Origin: Fluviicola sp.
GTDB lineage: Bacteria > Bacteroidota > Bacteroidia > Flavobacteriales_D > Crocinitomicaceae
Assembly (NCBI GenBank): GCA_002734085.1
Contig: NVXV01000002.1
Span: forward strand, 124,001-188,000
DNA length: 64,000 bases
Reading direction: 5' to 3'
Part shown: positions 19,001 through 27,130 of the stretch, one piece after another
How positions within the stretch are numbered: position 1 is the first letter of the stretch
Layout: the number at the start of each line of letters is the position of its first letter
Program-made: the position numbers and the translations under genes
The notes under the pieces: generated by a model
Told to the model about the DNA's origin: nothing
Seen by the model: the letters and a program-made list of their open reading frames with translations, nothing else
Databases searched by the model: none

Positions 19001-20400
19001 TTAGCAAACTTCAATATTGTTTCATTCACACGGCGCTCATCCTCTTGGTCGTGACGCATTATTTCGAGATAGAAATCATCTCCAAACTGTTCTTTCCACC
19101 AAATAAGTGCTTCTTCTGCTTGATTTTCTCCAACATTTAGAATTTTAGATGGAATCTCACCATACATATTCCCAGAAAGCACAATGATATCTTCCTTGTA
19201 TTTTTCTACAATTGTTTTGTCAATCCGTGGTACGTAATATTTCCCATCTGTAAATGCGATGGACGACATCTTTGCCAAATTGTGATACCCACGCTTATTT
19301 TTTGCCAATAATACGACTTGAAAACCGTTGTCTTTTACTGTTTTATTCGTGTGATCCTCGCAAATATTAAATTCACAACCAATAATTGGTGTGATTTCTT
19401 TTTTCGTAAACTTTTCTCCTTTCTCTTCTGCAACAGTACGTTCAGCTTGAATCGATTTGTTGTGTTGGGTGATAAACTTCTCAAAGTGAAAAGCGGCCAT
19501 CATATTCCCAGTATCGGTTAAAGCAACTGCAGGCATATTGTATTCTGCCGCTTTGTCAATTAACGCTTTGACATTAGAGGTAGATTGCAAAACTGAAAAC
19601 TGCGTGTGATTATGTAAGTGTACAAATGAAGTGTCCTTTAATTGCGCTAATCCTTCATCAATTTCCTCCTGCGAAACACCTTGGTCTTCAGAATGCTCTT
19701 CTTTTAATTCGGCACTCTTGGCTTTAAGATTCTCGTGTTCTAGTCCAACTGGAGCTATAACATCTGGATTTTCGCGCAAGAATGCATCGAAATAACTTTC
19801 ATCTGTTTGAAGTTCTTCAACCGTAAAGATTCTACGACGAACCAATTCAAAGAAACAACGTGTAGTCGCTTCAACATCGGCTGTAGCGTTATGCGCTTCA
19901 GCGAAAGGAGTTTTAAATAAAAAGTCGTGTAATTCAGTTAGTGTCGGAAGCTTAAATTTACCTCCACGTCCACCGGGAATCTGACATAAATTCGCTGTCA
20001 CTTCAGTACACGTATCCAAAACAGGCATTTTGTGCATTGCGGTTTCTGTGTTTTCCCGCACAAACTCACAACCCATCACATTAATATCAAAACCAACGTT
20101 TTGTCCAACGACAAACTTAGACTTATCCAGCGCTTCATTAAACTCCTTGAGCACATCACTTAAAGGAACTCCTTCTTTTTCAGCAAGTAAAGTGGAGATT
20201 CCATGAATTCGTTCAGCATCGTAAGGAATATCAAACCCATCTGGCTTCACCAAATAATCCTTCGCCTCAATCAGTTTCCCTGTATCATCGTGTAATTGCC
20301 AAGCAATCTGAATGCACCTCGGCCAGTTATCCGTGTCCGTATAAGGAGCGTTCCAGTTCTTAGGTAAACCCGTTGTTTCCGTATCAAAAATGATGTACAT
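16036..20400 (-). CDS. dnaE: DNA polymerase III alpha with fused N-terminal 3'-5' exonuclease
   Basis: 1454 residues, about 290 longer than E. coli DnaE. Residues 1-190 are a DEDDh exonuclease of the epsilon/DnaQ type: Asp6 and Glu8 in FDTETTG, VGQNVGFDINV, and the His/Asp pair in HNATADVEAT. After a charged linker, a PHP domain starts near 258 (LHNHTQFS), then the C-family palm with PGRGSAAGSAVAYC and the metal-binding PDIDIDFDDEGR near residues 683-695, the RPGPLEYIP segment, an HhH region and an OB fold near 1300 (FTIAAIITEVEHRHTRKGD). Proofreading and synthesis are thus on one chain, as known for several Bacteroidota. No frameshift seen. Confidence 0.96.
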   Translation of the reverse strand: MYIIFDTETTGLPKNWNAPYTDTDNWPRCIQIAWQLHDDTGKLIEAKDYLVKPDGFDIPYDAERIHGISTLLAEKEGVPLSDVLKEFNEALDKSKFVVGQNVGFDINVMGCEFVRENTETAMHKMPVLDTCTEVTANLCQIPGGRGGKFKLPTLTELHDFLFKTPFAEAHNATADVEATTRCFFELVRRRIFTVEELQTDESYFDAFLRENPDVIAPVGLEHENLKAKSAELKEEHSEDQGVSQEEIDEGLAQLKDTSFVHLHNHTQFSVLQSTSNVKALIDKAAEYNMPAVALTDTGNMMAAFHFEKFITQHNKSIQAERTVAEEKGEKFTKKEITPIIGCEFNICEDHTNKTVKDNGFQVVLLAKNKRGYHNLAKMSSIAFTDGKYYVPRIDKTIVEKYKEDIIVLSGNMYGEIPSKILNVGENQAEEALIWWKEQFGDDFYLEIMRHDQEDERRVNETILKFAKKHEVKLVATNNTFYIDQEDAIVHDILLCIKDGEMVETPKGKGRGFRFGLANENYYFKSPNEMKELFADIPEAIENTIEIANKCEYYTLASDILLPAFDIPEKFRDIEDEKNGGKNGENNYLRHLTYEGAKKRYPEITDEIRERLDFELEIIANTGYPGYFLIVQDFCNAAREMGVIVGPGRGSAAGSAVAYCNGITNIDPIEYDLLFERFLNPDRVSMPDIDIDFDDEGRSRIIDWVIEKYGANQVAQIITYGTMAAKSSVRDTARVLNLPLFEADRLAKLIPDISLKKIFGLGDADLADVLKNNQENIVRANQLKQIGAGSDLPAQVIQKAQRLEGNVRNTGIHACGVIITPSDITEYVPVALAKDSDMYCTQFDNSVVEEAGLLKMDFLGLKTLTLIKDAVAFVKDRHDIDLIPDEFPLDDVPTYELFQRGETVGVFQYESPGMQKYMRELKPTVFADLIAMNALYRPGPLEYIPSFIKRKHGDEEIIYDLEATKEYLEETYGITVYQEQVMLLSQKLAGFTKGEADTLRKAMGKKKFDLLEKLKPKFLNQGNERGHSKDKLEKIWRDWEAFASYAFNKSHSTCYAWIAYQTAYLKANYPAEYMASVLSNNMNDIKQVSFFMEECKRMGVPVLGPDVNESNFKFTVNKEGAIRFGLGAIKGVGHAPVEALVNERNENGPFRDIFDITKRVDLRKCNKKAFEGLALGGGFDSFTNIHRAQYFAEDNNRTFLASAIKFGASHQESINSSQASLFGESSGVATPAPTIPQVPEWSSLQELNKEKEVVGIYISGHPLDDYKIDIESFCSGTIQDIIQLDKNQNREFTIAAIITEVEHRHTRKGDPFGTIVIEDYSDSTKLFLFREDYGKFKDYMSEGAFIYLVGKVQPKRWKNDEFEFKVQKIDFLSSLREQKTQALKIKVALSQVNQRFIEDIDQVFKENQGKYQVRFNVFDTVNNLEVDLPSRFVKVDINDTLLDSLKGFDVAYALE

Positions 20401-20419
20401 GCGCTGCTGAATTTATATC

Positions 20420-20427
20420 CAAAAATA
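20420..20427 (-). promoter_or_regulatory. -7 promoter element of dnaE
   Basis: Read on the minus strand, TATTTTTG matches TAnnTTTG and lies about 20 bases upstream of the dnaE ATG. No clear -33 TTG. Confidence 0.4.
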
Positions 20428-20535
20428 CGAATTAAATGGATGTTTTTTGGTGGTGGATTTGGGGTAGTTTTTAGAAGTTTTGAACAAATTGAAGGCTCTC
20501 CACAGATTTTTTTGTTTGCGGTCGCTCATGGGTTT

Positions 20536-20693
20536 GTCCACAGATTACACAGATTTATAGGATTATTTTTTGGTTCGTTTCCCGAATACTCGAGACTTAT
20601 CACTCACTGTGTTGCTTTAAACTTGCTAATATGAATATGATTCACACCCTATCCACGCCTTACAATTTGTTGAAATCTGTGTAATTTGTGGAC
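20536..20693. repeat. Long inverted repeat with 21-base arms
   Basis: GTCCACAGATTACACAGATT at 20536 (21 bases with the next T) and its near-exact complement at 20673-20693 (20 of 21 positions) flank about 116 bases. The arms belong to the CCACAGATTACACAGAT style of dispersed intergenic repeat. Confidence 0.75.
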
Positions 20694-20767
20694 TGATTCA
20701 CGCCCTACACACGCCCTACAATCTAACTAATCCAATAAATCTGTGGACAATACCACGCCCTACAATC
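20654..20767 (+). repeat. Four copies of CACGCCyTACA(AT)
   Basis: Copies begin at 20654 (with T for the third C of the CCC), 20699 (short), 20710 and 20754. Spacing is irregular (45, 11 and 44 bases), so this is neither a CRISPR array nor a regular iteron set. Confidence 0.6.
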
Positions 20768-20793
20768 AATTTAATACCTGTGGACACATACCA

Positions 20794-21423
20794 CTAAAAG
20801 TAGTACGAATACCCAAACCCAATCGTAAAGTACGTTGATAATGCATCCAGTTTATCTGGATTTAAGCCTGAGAAATCTTCTAGACCAATGTGTTCAGGTT
20901 TGAATATGAAAGCATGGAAAGCGTATGAAAGTGCAAGGCGGAATGAACTATTTTCTGTGGACATTAACGATAAACCTAGAGTTGGTTCTACAAAGCCTCC
21001 ATCCGAAATGTAAGGTCCACCTATTGAATCCTGGATGGCATTTGTTGTTGATAAATTCATTGCATAACCAATTCGAATGCCATAATCCACACCGAAGTTA
21101 CCATAAAATTTTTCCACCCCAATTTTACCGAAAACCCCAGTCATGTGCATTCCTCCTGAAATACCTGCATTGTTTTTAAATTGATTTACATTAAAATAAG
21201 AATAACGCAATCCTCCACCGATGGAAAAGGTATTGTCAAAAGTGTGCTGATAAGATGGGGTGACTACAACTAAACCTTGCATCAATTCTCTGTATGCATT
21301 GTTTGTTGCAATGTTGGGTAAACCTAGTTCCACTTTAAATGAACCCGTTGGAGCAAAATCTGTCTGGGCACTATTGGTGAATGAGAGTAATATAATCGAT
21401 ACGATCAGCAAGCAATTTTTCAT
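20794..21423 (-). CDS. Outer-membrane beta-barrel protein, unknown function
   Basis: 209 residues. Signal peptide MKNCLLIVSIILLSFTNSAQ, then about eight to ten amphipathic strands separated by short turns, ending with the aromatic FGYSYYF typical of proteins inserted by the BAM complex. No known ligand motif; resembles the small generic outer-membrane barrel proteins common in Flavobacteriia. It lies 65 bases after the 131-residue membrane protein gene on the same strand; the gap holds an A/T-rich TATACAAGTATA palindrome. Confidence 0.8.
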   Translation of the reverse strand: MKNCLLIVSIILLSFTNSAQTDFAPTGSFKVELGLPNIATNNAYRELMQGLVVVTPSYQHTFDNTFSIGGGLRYSYFNVNQFKNNAGISGGMHMTGVFGKIGVEKFYGNFGVDYGIRIGYAMNLSTTNAIQDSIGGPYISDGGFVEPTLGLSLMSTENSSFRLALSYAFHAFIFKPEHIGLEDFSGLNPDKLDALSTYFTIGFGYSYYF

Positions 21424-21488
21424 AATACGATTTTATAATTGGGTTATATACAAGTATAAACAATTTTTTTGAATGATTATTTTATCAT

Positions 21489-21884
21489 TTAATTCTTTAT
21501 TTCGAATTTTTTGCTCGTCTTTTGGACGTCTGTTTTTGCTTCGTAATAGTAAGTGCCGTTCTCGAGTTGAGTGGTGTCGAAAGGAATAATGTTTCCACCT
21601 TTGGTGAGCAGTTCGTCTTTAACGATTTTTTGCATCGTGTTCGCTGTGTCGTAAATGGTTAGCTTTACGTGCAAATCGTTGCTCAATTCCATGTAGAATT
21701 TCACCTCACCTCTAGCAGGATCTTCCTCCAAACTATGCAGTACTAAAAATCCTTCTGTACTCATTCGACCTTTTTTCATTCGGCGAATCAACAAGCGATA
21801 AAGAATAATAAAAACGATCAGGATTAGTGTCCCCCATGCAAAGTTGGCGATCGTTCTCGATAAATTAATTGCTAAAAAGACCAT
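21489..21884 (-). CDS. Small membrane protein with an N-terminal helix and a sorting-domain-like beta-sandwich
   Basis: 131 residues: one membrane helix (about 14-32, FAWGTLILIVFIILYRLLI) followed by basic residues, then a beta-rich domain. The order of strands (VKFYMELSNDLHVKLTIYD, then IIPFDTTQLENGTYYYEA) resembles the FlgD-like or T9SS type A C-terminal domain, but here it hangs from a membrane anchor. The start overlaps the DUF493 stop by one base, so translation is likely coupled. Function unknown. Confidence 0.75.
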   Translation of the reverse strand: MVFLAINLSRTIANFAWGTLILIVFIILYRLLIRRMKKGRMSTEGFLVLHSLEEDPARGEVKFYMELSNDLHVKLTIYDTANTMQKIVKDELLTKGGNIIPFDTTQLENGTYYYEAKTDVQKTSKKFEIKN

Positions 21885-22156
21885 TATAATGAAATTACAC
21901 CTTTGATTTTAGCAGCTTCTTCATATATCTCAATCACAGCAGCTGCACTGACCATGACTTCTTTAATATTGATACTCGTATAATTTCCTTTTCGTGAAGG
22001 ACGCATATTGATGTCCGAGTCACTGTTAAAAAGCGCAGTCACTAAAGCAATTGTTTTTGGCTCATTTGGAGCGATAAACTTGAAATAATAAACTGCTGGC
22101 CACTCCAGTTCCTCCAGCTGTTCATTTAATTTTACGAATCTTGAATCCATTGTCAA
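21884..22156 (-). CDS. DUF493 (YbeD-like) ACT-fold small protein
   Basis: 90 residues. The central RKGNYTSINIKEVMVSAA matches the SKGNYHSVSI signature of E. coli YbeD, with the N-terminal W-P-x-x-Y-Y-F-K segment also in place. The family has a ferredoxin-like/ACT-type fold and a suspected regulatory or ligand-binding role. It begins 56 bases after the stop of the upstream 198-residue gene, with a hairpin-forming repeat in that gap, and overlaps the following membrane protein gene by one base. Confidence 0.85.
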   Translation of the reverse strand: MTMDSRFVKLNEQLEELEWPAVYYFKFIAPNEPKTIALVTALFNSDSDINMRPSRKGNYTSINIKEVMVSAAAVIEIYEEAAKIKGVISL

Positions 22157-22163
22157 CCATTTT

Positions 22164-22236
22164 AGACTTTAGATGATTAGATGTTAGATATTAGACTTTT
22201 CTTGTCTAACATCTATTGTCTAAAATCTAACGTCTC
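22164..22236. repeat. TTAGATGTTAGA-type inverted repeat
   Basis: AGATGTTAGA (22179-22188) pairs exactly with TCTAACATCT (22205-22214); around this, further TAGAC/TTAGAT words make two imperfect inverse arms of about 26 bases. The right arm contains the stop codon and the last five codons of the upstream minus-strand gene. It looks like a dispersed repeat that landed at the gene end; it may also act as a weak RNA hairpin. Confidence 0.7.
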
Positions 22237-22809
22237 CTTTTCAGAAAGCAAAGTTAATCTTTTCACTTCATTTTGCAGGATTTCTGGCAATAAAGCATAT
22301 CGCGAATGTAAATCACTGAACACTAATTCCTCACCGCCCACTTCCTTGATCGCTTTTAACACTTCCATCGGGTCTGGTTCCTTGGAAAGGGTGACTTGGA
22401 CTTCGTTCATTTTACTTTCCTCATTGCTCCAAAGTTTGTGGTATTCCTTTTCCATCGCTGTCCAAGCTTCAATGACTTGGGATAGATTTTCTGGATGCTG
22501 TACTTGCAATACTTTCGACTTAAATGCATTTCTATAATTGTGAAACAATCGATAAGAAGCCAAAACGGATTCACTAAAGACAATTTTTTCCTCCAAATTG
22601 ACAGGTGCATTCTTGACCGCTTCTCCACCCAGCAACAAATAGGCGTCGTATTGTTTTAAAAGCTTTGCAATACGCGATTTAAATACTTTCTCCATCGGCG
22701 GCCGTGTCAAAAAGAACTGTTTCTGCTCAAAAAACCGCTGCTCCCAGAGTTCCTCCAGGTCGTCTCCTTCGGTAAAAGGAAAGAATATTTTAGCTTCGGA
22801 TTTTGTCAT
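22213..22809 (-). CDS. Conserved helical protein of unknown function
   Basis: 198 residues, no signal peptide or membrane helix, mostly charged helices (EELWEQRFFEQKQFFLTRPPMEKVFKSRI and similar). I do not recognise the family. The final residues LDFRQ and the TAG stop are encoded by a TTAGAT/TAGAC repeat, so the ancestral C-terminus may have differed. A TACCTTTG -7 element lies six bases upstream of the ATG, implying an almost leaderless transcript. It heads the minus-strand series DUF493, anchored beta-sandwich protein, barrel. Confidence 0.7.
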   Translation of the reverse strand: MTKSEAKIFFPFTEGDDLEELWEQRFFEQKQFFLTRPPMEKVFKSRIAKLLKQYDAYLLLGGEAVKNAPVNLEEKIVFSESVLASYRLFHNYRNAFKSKVLQVQHPENLSQVIEAWTAMEKEYHKLWSNEESKMNEVQVTLSKEPDPMEVLKAIKEVGGEELVFSDLHSRYALLPEILQNEVKRLTLLSEKETLDFRQ

Positions 22810-22814
22810 GGGGG

Positions 22815-22822
22815 CAAAGGTA
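22815..22822 (-). promoter_or_regulatory. -7 promoter element directly before the 198-residue gene
   Basis: TACCTTTG on the minus strand, ending six bases before the ATG at 22809. A start site five to seven bases downstream would make the mRNA leaderless or nearly so. No -33 TTG found. Confidence 0.4.
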
Positions 22823-22941
22823 GTGATTGTGGGTGGGAATAATGATAAGTAAATTAAGTGATAAATTTTTTATCACTATTTTTATAAAACGAATAAAACA
22901 CCAAAACGCATCTTTGTTGTTCAACACCAAGTAATAAAAGC

Positions 22942-24057
22942 ATGAAAAAATCAATCACAATATTGTTTGTTCTACTTTTTAGCATAGTAGAAAGTAATGC
23001 TTGTTTGAACGATTATTATTCAGTAGACAGTCAAGGGCATTTGCATTCTCATGATGACTTTGCGACGGCATTCAATAAGAACTTTAATCTAAAGCTAATA
23101 GAAAGCAAATTAATAAAACTTGAGAAGCAGTTAGAGACAGAAAAGGATTATAAGTTATTATCGAATTATGCAGTGTTATTGCTTAAAGCTGGGAAAACGA
23201 GTGAAGCGTTGGCTATCTTGGAACAACTTTCAGTACACCATCCCGATGAATATCAAATAACCGCAAATTTGGGAACGGCTTATGAATTGAATGGGGAAGT
23301 TGATAAAGCGCTTGAGTATATTAAAAAGGGAATTGAGTTGAATCCAGATTCACATGGGGGGAGTGAATGGGTACATGTGAAGGTGTTGGAAGCAAAACAA
23401 CAGTTGGAAAAAGGTAGCTTGTATTTATCGAGAAATTCAGTTTTAAATCTAACGGAGGATCAAAAAAATGATACGTTGGTTCGGAATCAAATCCTTATTC
23501 AAGTAAGAGAAAGATTTCCATTTTCACCAGGACCGAATCAAATTATGTCGAGTTTGTGCATTGATCTGGGTGACTGTTTTGCCAATACGGAGTCCATTGA
23601 ATTTGCAAAAGTTCTCTATACGATTGCTAAACTGTATTATGGAGCAAATGATGAATTGGTGGATGAAAAGATTAGTAAAATGGTTGAGTTAAGAAGTGAG
23701 CATGCTAATGTTAGACCCGAAAGAAGGACAGATCATGTTAATAACATTAAAATAGGCGGAATTACTTACGGGAGTATGCTAGACGATAATAATCGTTCAA
23801 ATCACAAAATTGTCTGGGAGAAAATCTTAACGAATGTAGATGAATTGTTGAATTTGGTAAATCTTGAAAGAATCGACTTGTCAAGTAAGGAATTGAGTAC
23901 TCAAAAAACGAAAGCGGAATCAGAATTAATGGATGTTAATGAACAGGAGAGCAACAAGTCAAAAGATGCTGACTACATGATTTATTTTCTTTTCGGAGGA
24001 GGATTAGCGTTATTGATTATTGCTCTTTTAATCTTTAAGAAACGAGCAAAAAAATAA
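22942..24057 (+). CDS. Exported TPR protein with C-terminal membrane helix
   Basis: 371 residues. Signal peptide to about SNA, then a His/Asp-rich stretch (SQGHLHSHDDFA), two or three tetratricopeptide repeats (for example YALL.KAGKTSEALAILEQL and AYELNGEVDKALEYIKKGIELNP), a polar region, and a C-terminal helix YFLFGGGLALLIIALLIF followed by KKRAKK. It is therefore probably anchored in the inner membrane with the TPRs in the periplasm. The next gene begins 12 bases later in the same frame, so the two are likely cotranscribed. Partner unknown. Confidence 0.8.
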   Translation: MKKSITILFVLLFSIVESNACLNDYYSVDSQGHLHSHDDFATAFNKNFNLKLIESKLIKLEKQLETEKDYKLLSNYAVLLLKAGKTSEALAILEQLSVHHPDEYQITANLGTAYELNGEVDKALEYIKKGIELNPDSHGGSEWVHVKVLEAKQQLEKGSLYLSRNSVLNLTEDQKNDTLVRNQILIQVRERFPFSPGPNQIMSSLCIDLGDCFANTESIEFAKVLYTIAKLYYGANDELVDEKISKMVELRSEHANVRPERRTDHVNNIKIGGITYGSMLDDNNRSNHKIVWEKILTNVDELLNLVNLERIDLSSKELSTQKTKAESELMDVNEQESNKSKDADYMIYFLFGGGLALLIIALLIFKKRAKK

Positions 24058-24069
24058 CTGAGAAATATA

Positions 24070-24588
24070 TTGGAAACTGCAGAAGTAATATTTGATCTTA
24101 AAAGGACTAAAGCAATTTACGCACGATACTTTAATTTCGAGCGAAGTCGTGAATTGAAAAAAGTTCACCCGAGAATACTTTTTGTAGTAAGCGGACTATT
24201 GATTTTCCTGGGCTTATTCTTAGAGGTTGATATTCTTTGGATTATCGGATCGATAGCAGCGATTTTAACTGGAATTTTTCTACTCTTTTTTGTTCTTCGA
24301 TTTGAAATAGCGTACAATAAATACATAAAAGAGTTAGAGCGTCACAAAGAATCACCAAATAGAAATTTCCAATTCTCGTTTGACATGGAATTCTTAAGGT
24401 ATGTTTCGAAAAACAGTAATACTGAAATAAAATGGGGAATGATCAAAAACTATATGGAAAATGGAACAGATCTTTATTTGTTTGGAGAGAATAGAGTATT
24501 ACTCGATATAATATCAGCTGGTATAATTGGTAAAGAAAGGTTTGAAAAGTTTAGGGAGTTATTAAATGAAAAAGTAAATGCAAATTAG
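24070..24588 (+). CDS. Two-helix membrane protein, unknown
   Basis: 172 residues from a TTG start at 24070; no ATG is available before the membrane helices at about 37-78, so TTG is preferred. The C-terminal half (FQFSFDMEFLRYVSKNSNTEIKWGMIKNYMENGTDLYLFG) looks like the YcxB-type or PH-like membrane-protein fold in which a cytoplasmic beta domain follows two helices. It follows the TPR gene by 12 bases. Function unknown. Confidence 0.68.
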   Translation: METAEVIFDLKRTKAIYARYFNFERSRELKKVHPRILFVVSGLLIFLGLFLEVDILWIIGSIAAILTGIFLLFFVLRFEIAYNKYIKELERHKESPNRNFQFSFDMEFLRYVSKNSNTEIKWGMIKNYMENGTDLYLFGENRVLLDIISAGIIGKERFEKFRELLNEKVNAN

Positions 24589-24599
24589 GCTTAAATGAA

Positions 24600-24628
24600 T
24601 TTTAATTGATTCTCTTAAATCAATAAAA
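24600..24628. terminator. Bidirectional terminator-like hairpin
   Basis: TTTTAATTGAT (24600-24610) pairs, with one bulged A, with ATCAATAAAA (24619-24628). The T- and A-ends give a T-tract in both directions, fitting the convergent genes ending at 24588 and 24629. Confidence 0.45.
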
Positions 24629-25060
24629 CTAAGCATCCAAAAGCTCCTCGTCTTCAGAAACGGGCTTATCCTTTTTGACCTCTTCCTTTTTAACGGCAGT
24701 GTCATTATCAATTATCGATGAAACAAAAGCGATCATCTCATCCATCTCACCTTTATTTACTCTGATTGGAGAAATGGCAATTTTCTTTCCTTTTGAATAA
24801 ATACGATTATTTTCTACAGTAATTTGATCCGTATCGAATTTATAGGTCTTCATCGTCATACCTAATAAATTTTTAAGTTCAATTTTAGAAGAAGAGTAAA
24901 CAATTGCGGGATTTGAAAAGTGAAGAATTCCTAGCAAAACAAGCATGCCTCCTAAGACCATGCTGATCACTCTGTCAATCTGAAATCCTAAGTATAAATT
25001 TACGAGACCAAGGAGGAGTAGTAAAAAACCCCATACCGGAAGATAATTTACTTTTTTCAT
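24629..25060 (-). CDS. Two-helix membrane protein with PH-like domain
   Basis: 143 residues: two N-terminal helices (about 8-25 and 30-46), then a beta-rich region (IVYSSSKIELKNLLGMTMKTYKFDTDQITVENNRIY) of the kind seen in small bacterial PH-like membrane proteins, and an acidic/lysine-rich tail ending EDEELLDA. Similar in plan to the convergent gene at 24070. Function unknown; stands alone. Confidence 0.7.
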   Translation of the reverse strand: MKKVNYLPVWGFLLLLLGLVNLYLGFQIDRVISMVLGGMLVLLGILHFSNPAIVYSSSKIELKNLLGMTMKTYKFDTDQITVENNRIYSKGKKIAISPIRVNKGEMDEMIAFVSSIIDNDTAVKKEEVKKDKPVSEDEELLDA

Positions 25061-25354
25061 AACCTAAACGATTTACTGTTAATTAATAGCTTTTGATAAA
25101 TATAGTGTTTCTGAATGGGTTGAGTAATAAATCTAAGTTTAATTTGAATATGAAATTTTCAGATAACGATCACTTTTTCATGTTTTTTCAGCTATTTAAT
25201 TATATGGGATTTCTTGATTTAGTTTGAAGAAGAAATAAACTTAAACCATTAGATTAAATGATAATTATTCTAAGATACACCTTATATTTGATTTAAATTT
25301 AAAAGAACTTGGAAACTATTTTTTAAAGTGGAGTCAAGTAATAATAGAGAATGA
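25061..25354. other. AT-rich 294-base intergenic region between divergent genes
   Basis: No coding ORF, RNA gene or strong hairpin seen. Near its right end is TATATTTG (25283-25290), a good -7 element for the SDR gene. Confidence 0.5.
25283..25290 (+). promoter_or_regulatory. -7 promoter element of the SDR gene
   Basis: TATATTTG fits TAnnTTTG, 64 bases before the ATG at 25355. No TTG at the expected -33 spacing. Confidence 0.4.
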
Positions 25355-26902
25355 ATGAAAAACGACACTAAAAAAGAGAAGCTTAGTCAAGAGCAAATTG
25401 ATGAATGTATTTCCATTTTGAAAACATTGAATGAAGACACAGACCAAATATTTGAGATTCTTAAAGATCAAAGGATTGTTTTACTGACGGAAGCTGGACG
25501 ATTATCTCGACCACAAAGAGATGAGTTTGCCAGACGTAAAAAAGATGCTAAGAAAGCAGCGAAAAGGAAAGCAGCAGAACGAGATAAACGTGCGCGTAAT
25601 ACCACTGGAATACGAAGTGCTCGAGATGCGTCTGTTTTTGTTGCACCTAAAATGATTGCGCTTACTGGTGAAGAAGGAAACACAGAGGAAAGACATGTTG
25701 CTCCGCGTAATTGTTATGTATGTAAAGCAGTGTTTACTAAACTACATCACTTCTATGACACAATGTGTGAGTCTTGTGGTGACTTCAATTACGCCAAGCG
25801 ATTTCAAACCGCAGATCTTACAGGGCAAGTTGCATTGGTAACTGGATCTCGACTTAAAATAGGATATCACATTACATTGATGATGTTGCGCGCTGGAGCG
25901 ACTGTAGTAGCCACGACAAGGTTTCCTGTTGATTCAGCCTTACGTTATGCAAAAGAATCAGACTTTGATAAATGGGGACACCGACTTAAAATTCATGGAT
26001 TAGATTTGCGACATATTCCAAGTGTTGAAATTTTTTGCAATTATATAGAACAAGAATATGATCGATTAGATGTATTAATCAATAATGCAGCACAAACAGT
26101 TAGACGTCCTGCAGGGTTTTACGCTCACTTGCTTGAAAACGAAGAAAAAGACATTTCTGAATTACCTAAATCGGTTCAGGGTATGCTCTCAGATCACGAA
26201 GACTGCTTGAAAGAAATCGAGGAATTTAGTCAGCAAGCAGAAGTTGAGCATAAGAATTTACCAGTGAGTTGGCATGGAAAGCAAGTTGGAATCGGACTTA
26301 GCTCTTCTGCTAAATTATCTCAAGTCCCTTATTCAATTGATCAAAATTTAGCAACCGAAGAAGTTTTTCCAACAGGTAAATTAGATGCAGATTTACAACA
26401 AGTTGATTTGAGGAAAACAAATAGCTGGAGATTAAAACTTGGAGAGATTCATACGAACGAAATGTTAGAAGTGCAATTGGTTAACTCAGTAGCTCCTTTT
26501 GTATTGTGTAATCGTTTGGTCAATTTGATGAAAAGGGAAAATACAGGCATGAAACATGTTATCAATGTCTCTGCAATGGAAGGAAAGTTTCATAAATATC
26601 ACAAGGAATCTCGTCATCCACATACAAATATGGCGAAAGCTGCATTAAATATGATGACACTTACATCATCTGCAGAATTTGCAAAATTTGGAATTTATAC
26701 CAACGCAGTGGATACAGGTTGGGTAACTGATGAAGACCCTATTGAACTGGCGAAAAAGAAAGAAGAAATCCACGATTTTCAACCTCCACTCGATATAGTT
26801 GACGGAGCGGCAAGAGTAATGGATCCTTTATTCGATGGAATTAACACAGGTAAACATTGGTGTGGTAAATTTTTAAAAGATTACAACCCTATTAGCTGGT
26901 AG
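25355..26902 (+). CDS. Unusual SDR-family protein with N-terminal zinc-ribbon-like region
   Basis: 515 residues, twice the size of a classical short-chain dehydrogenase. Residues 1-100 are charged and partly coiled (an Arg/Lys/Ala-rich stretch at about 59-82). Cys120, Cys123, Cys138 and Cys141 form two CxxC knuckles. A Rossmann domain follows: [11 protein letters not shown] at 162-172 for the nucleotide and LINNAAQ near 245. At the active site Ser406 is present, but the usual Y-x-x-x-K reads T424-N-M-A-K428, so the catalytic Tyr is Thr. About 130 residues are inserted between the NNA motif and the active site. Dehydrogenase activity is therefore doubtful; binding or regulation is possible. 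Alone in its transcript. Confidence 0.82.
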   Translation: MKNDTKKEKLSQEQIDECISILKTLNEDTDQIFEILKDQRIVLLTEAGRLSRPQRDEFARRKKDAKKAAKRKAAERDKRARNTTGIRSARDASVFVAPKMIALTGEEGNTEERHVAPRNCYVCKAVFTKLHHFYDTMCESCGDFNYAKRFQTADLTGQVALVTGSRLKIGYHITLMMLRAGATVVATTRFPVDSALRYAKESDFDKWGHRLKIHGLDLRHIPSVEIFCNYIEQEYDRLDVLINNAAQTVRRPAGFYAHLLENEEKDISELPKSVQGMLSDHEDCLKEIEEFSQQAEVEHKNLPVSWHGKQVGIGLSSSAKLSQVPYSIDQNLATEEVFPTGKLDADLQQVDLRKTNSWRLKLGEIHTNEMLEVQLVNSVAPFVLCNRLVNLMKRENTGMKHVINVSAMEGKFHKYHKESRHPHTNMAKAALNMMTLTSSAEFAKFGIYTNAVDTGWVTDEDPIELAKKKEEIHDFQPPLDIVDGAARVMDPLFDGINTGKHWCGKFLKDYNPISW

Positions 26903-27130
26903 TAATTTACTTAGGGTTTTACTTGAGATGATAAACTTTTTTATGTGAGTCTTCAATGTTAACTAAATATTTTTTATTGTTTAAAAAGAAGTTAAGCTTA
27001 TTAAATATGAATTAACCCATTGTTGAGGGGTTCAGCAATATTTATTAATATTTTTTAAGTTTACGTTTTGGTTAAGAATAACCTAAGACCTTGATGAATT
27101 AATAGAAGCATACCATATTTGCAACCAAAT

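Larger units (their letters stand above)
20401..20793. other. Gene-free 393-base block rich in short repeats
   Basis: No ORF with coding character. The block carries a pair of 21-base inverted arms (20536-20556 and 20673-20693, one mismatch), further TCCACAGATTT/AAATCTGTGGA words at about 20500 and 20738, and four CACGCCyTACA(AT) words. The left end holds the dnaE promoter element. No hairpin-T-tract terminator or tRNA is visible. Confidence 0.6.

Noticed and set aside
20640-20790. CRISPR array or replication iterons
   Set aside because: The CACGCC words are short, imperfect and irregularly spaced, the spacers are repeats themselves, and no cas or rep gene is near.
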